DNA of 30,000 bases from Mesostigma viride (taxonomy: Eukaryota > Streptophyta > Mesostigmatophyceae > Mesostigmatales > Mesostigmataceae), in the NCBI GenBank assembly GCA_009746045.1, contig RPFO01000034.1, positions 490,001 through 520,000 of the forward strand. Direction: 5' to 3'. The position numbers and the translations under genes are program-made. Shown piece after piece: positions 29,101-30,000 of this stretch. The first letter of the stretch is position 1. Each line of letters starts with the position of its first letter. The notes below the pieces were generated by a model. The model saw only the letters and a list, made by a program, of their open reading frames with translations, had not been told where the DNA came from and did not search any database.

Positions 29101-29765
29101 GCAAGCGCATTCTGTTCAAGGCCCTTGTCCTCAGCATCCTCCTTTATGGCTGCGAGGCGTGGACCCTGGACCAGGCGCTGAGCCAGCAGCTTGACGGCAC
29201 CGTCACTCGAATGCTCCGTCATATCCTCGGCGTCCGCTACCAAGAACGCCGCACCCGGGCCGAGCTCTACTGCGAGCTCCCTCTTGTCACCCATACCATC
29301 CGACACCGCCGCCTCCTCTTTGCCGGCCATCTTGCCCGCACAGACCAGGTGAATACCGATGTGGGCCCTGCCGGGGGGCTTAAGACGGGCCAACCAGGTA
29401 GACACCTCCTCCTATGGCAGGGTCCCCTTGTCCCATCGCAACCCACTGGCAAACTTGCGCGCGCCGGGCACCGGCGCGGCGCGACCCGGACCTATGTGAC
29501 ACAACTGCTTGAAGATGCAGGGCTTCTGGGACTATCCGTACTCCGCGCCCGCATGATTGACAAGGAGAAATGGGCTGCCATCTGCGATAAGCACCTCCCC
29601 GAGGGGTATGCTCCTGTTTTCTCCCCACGGGCCCCGCGGCCCGTTGCTAGCCAGGGTAGAAGTCCGCAGGTGGAGGTTATTGGTCCTGAGGATAGCCGCT
29701 ACACTACCGCCTCGTCTGCCATTACAGTAGAGGACAGCTCGGATGAGGATTACATCCCCATCTAG
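26168..29765 (+). pseudogene. LINE ORF2: AP endonuclease plus reverse transcriptase, with two single-base frameshifts
   Basis: It starts at MAERVLDSPISRTTQRS (26168). The AP-endonuclease domain shows LRIATYNVRTL (about 26483-26513), VQEHRR (26590), VDANA (26934) and SDH (27235-27243). The reverse transcriptase shows FVDYTKAFD (about 28430-28456), GVWQGCVLSPYLFIIMVDYI and YADDTTLV (28782). It is followed by a C-terminal region with ILLYGCEAW and GHLARTDQ, and an acidic tail ending SSDEDYIPI. The frame changes at about 26513-26545 (in a C/G-rich run) and again right after SDH at about 27244, each consistent with loss of one base. All catalytic RT residues remain. It would be about 1200 residues if unbroken. 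Programmed shifting was considered, but two losses in one domain point to decay or sequencing error. Confidence 0.9.
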
Positions 29766-29892
29766 TGCTTAACGGTTGGGGGATGATGCAGACGATATTT
29801 GTCTAAACTTTTGTGTAATTATTTTTCTAATGAGATTAGCGTAGTACTCCGTGACATGCCTTTGCGCATGACACGCAAGTACTTACTTACTT
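29766..29892 (+). other. LINE 3' UTR and tetranucleotide tail
   Basis: It follows the ORF2 stop TAG (29763-29765) and contains GATGATGCAGACGATATTTG and GTAATTATTTTTCTAATGAG. It ends in GACACGCAAGTACTTACTTACTT. There is no poly(A); the tail is a short ACTT repeat. The same 3' end occurs in the truncated copy at 20320-20537. Confidence 0.9.
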
Positions 29893-30000
29893 AGGCGGAG
29901 TGTGGGCGGGGGCCCTGCCATGCCGATCTGAGCCAGGGCCTCCGTTTTGGGGCTGATTTCTAGACCAACCGCCCGAGCCTCGAGCGCCAGGCAGTCCAGC
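29893..30000 (-). pseudogene. Upstream part of the interrupted older LINE ORF2, running off the right edge
   Basis: The minus strand reads LDCLALEARAVGLEISPKTE, then ALAQIGMAGPPPTLR. It corresponds to LDSLSLEARAVGLMISKKTE...PPTLLL just after the YADD box of the inserted LINE. It is the same element as 24240-24841 and was split by the insertion. It is open here but disrupted farther on. Confidence 0.9.

Larger units (their letters stand above)
24842..29892 (+). mobile_element. Near full-length L1-like LINE, 5.05 kb, with 8-bp target duplication
   Basis: AGGCGGAG flanks the element at 24834-24841 and 29893-29900. Order: leader 24842-24963, ORF1 to 26142, a 25-bp gap, ORF2 26168-29765, then a 3' UTR of about 113 bp and a short ACTT tail (about 29879-29892). 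It sits antisense inside an older LINE. Removing the element with one target copy rejoins the host frame exactly (PPPTLRLLDGTEV on the minus strand). It is probably recent but not autonomous, because ORF2 has two frameshifts. Confidence 0.93.

Overview
This is nuclear DNA of a flagellated, intron-rich, GC-rich eukaryote. A chlorophyte green alga of the Chlamydomonas/Volvox type is the best guess, from the axonemal gene, GC-rich coding with many small GT-AG introns, L1-like LINEs and heavy microsatellite content. The species cannot be named from the sequence.

Left part (1-7390, minus strand): the first nine coding exons of a DRC11/IQCA1-type subunit of the nexin-dynein regulatory complex. All exon phases agree and give about 238 codons ending just after an IQ motif. 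The AAA part lies off the left edge. Its introns are packed with minisatellites, a 206-bp CCCT tract and C-rich tracts at 3' splice sites.

Middle (7391-8326): a shared upstream region between two divergent genes. On the plus strand (8327-18206) lies a complete eight-exon gene for a 955-residue PIF1-family helicase. It carries two RNase H1/viroplasmin-type hybrid-binding domains at its N-terminus. Its introns hold a 34-bp minisatellite, a GGGA tract, hairpins and an AT-rich decayed insert.

Right part (18207-30000): a nest of mobile DNA. It contains a TA-flanked inverted-repeat element with a SINE-like dimer inserted in it, and a 5'-truncated LINE copy with a 12-bp target duplication. Next come two head-to-tail remnants of an ORF1-only (half-L1-like) element. 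A nearly full-length 5.05-kb LINE (24842-29892) is inserted antisense into an older relative, with an 8-bp target duplication whose removal restores the older reading frame.

Most unusual signal: in at least six introns of the two unrelated genes, the start of the intron is a tandem array or a set of decayed copies whose first unit contains the real exon-intron junction, so each array carries repeated copies or remnants of the 5' splice site. I see no defence, secretion or biosynthetic system here; the donor-anchored arrays and the hybrid-binding PIF1 helicase are the leads.
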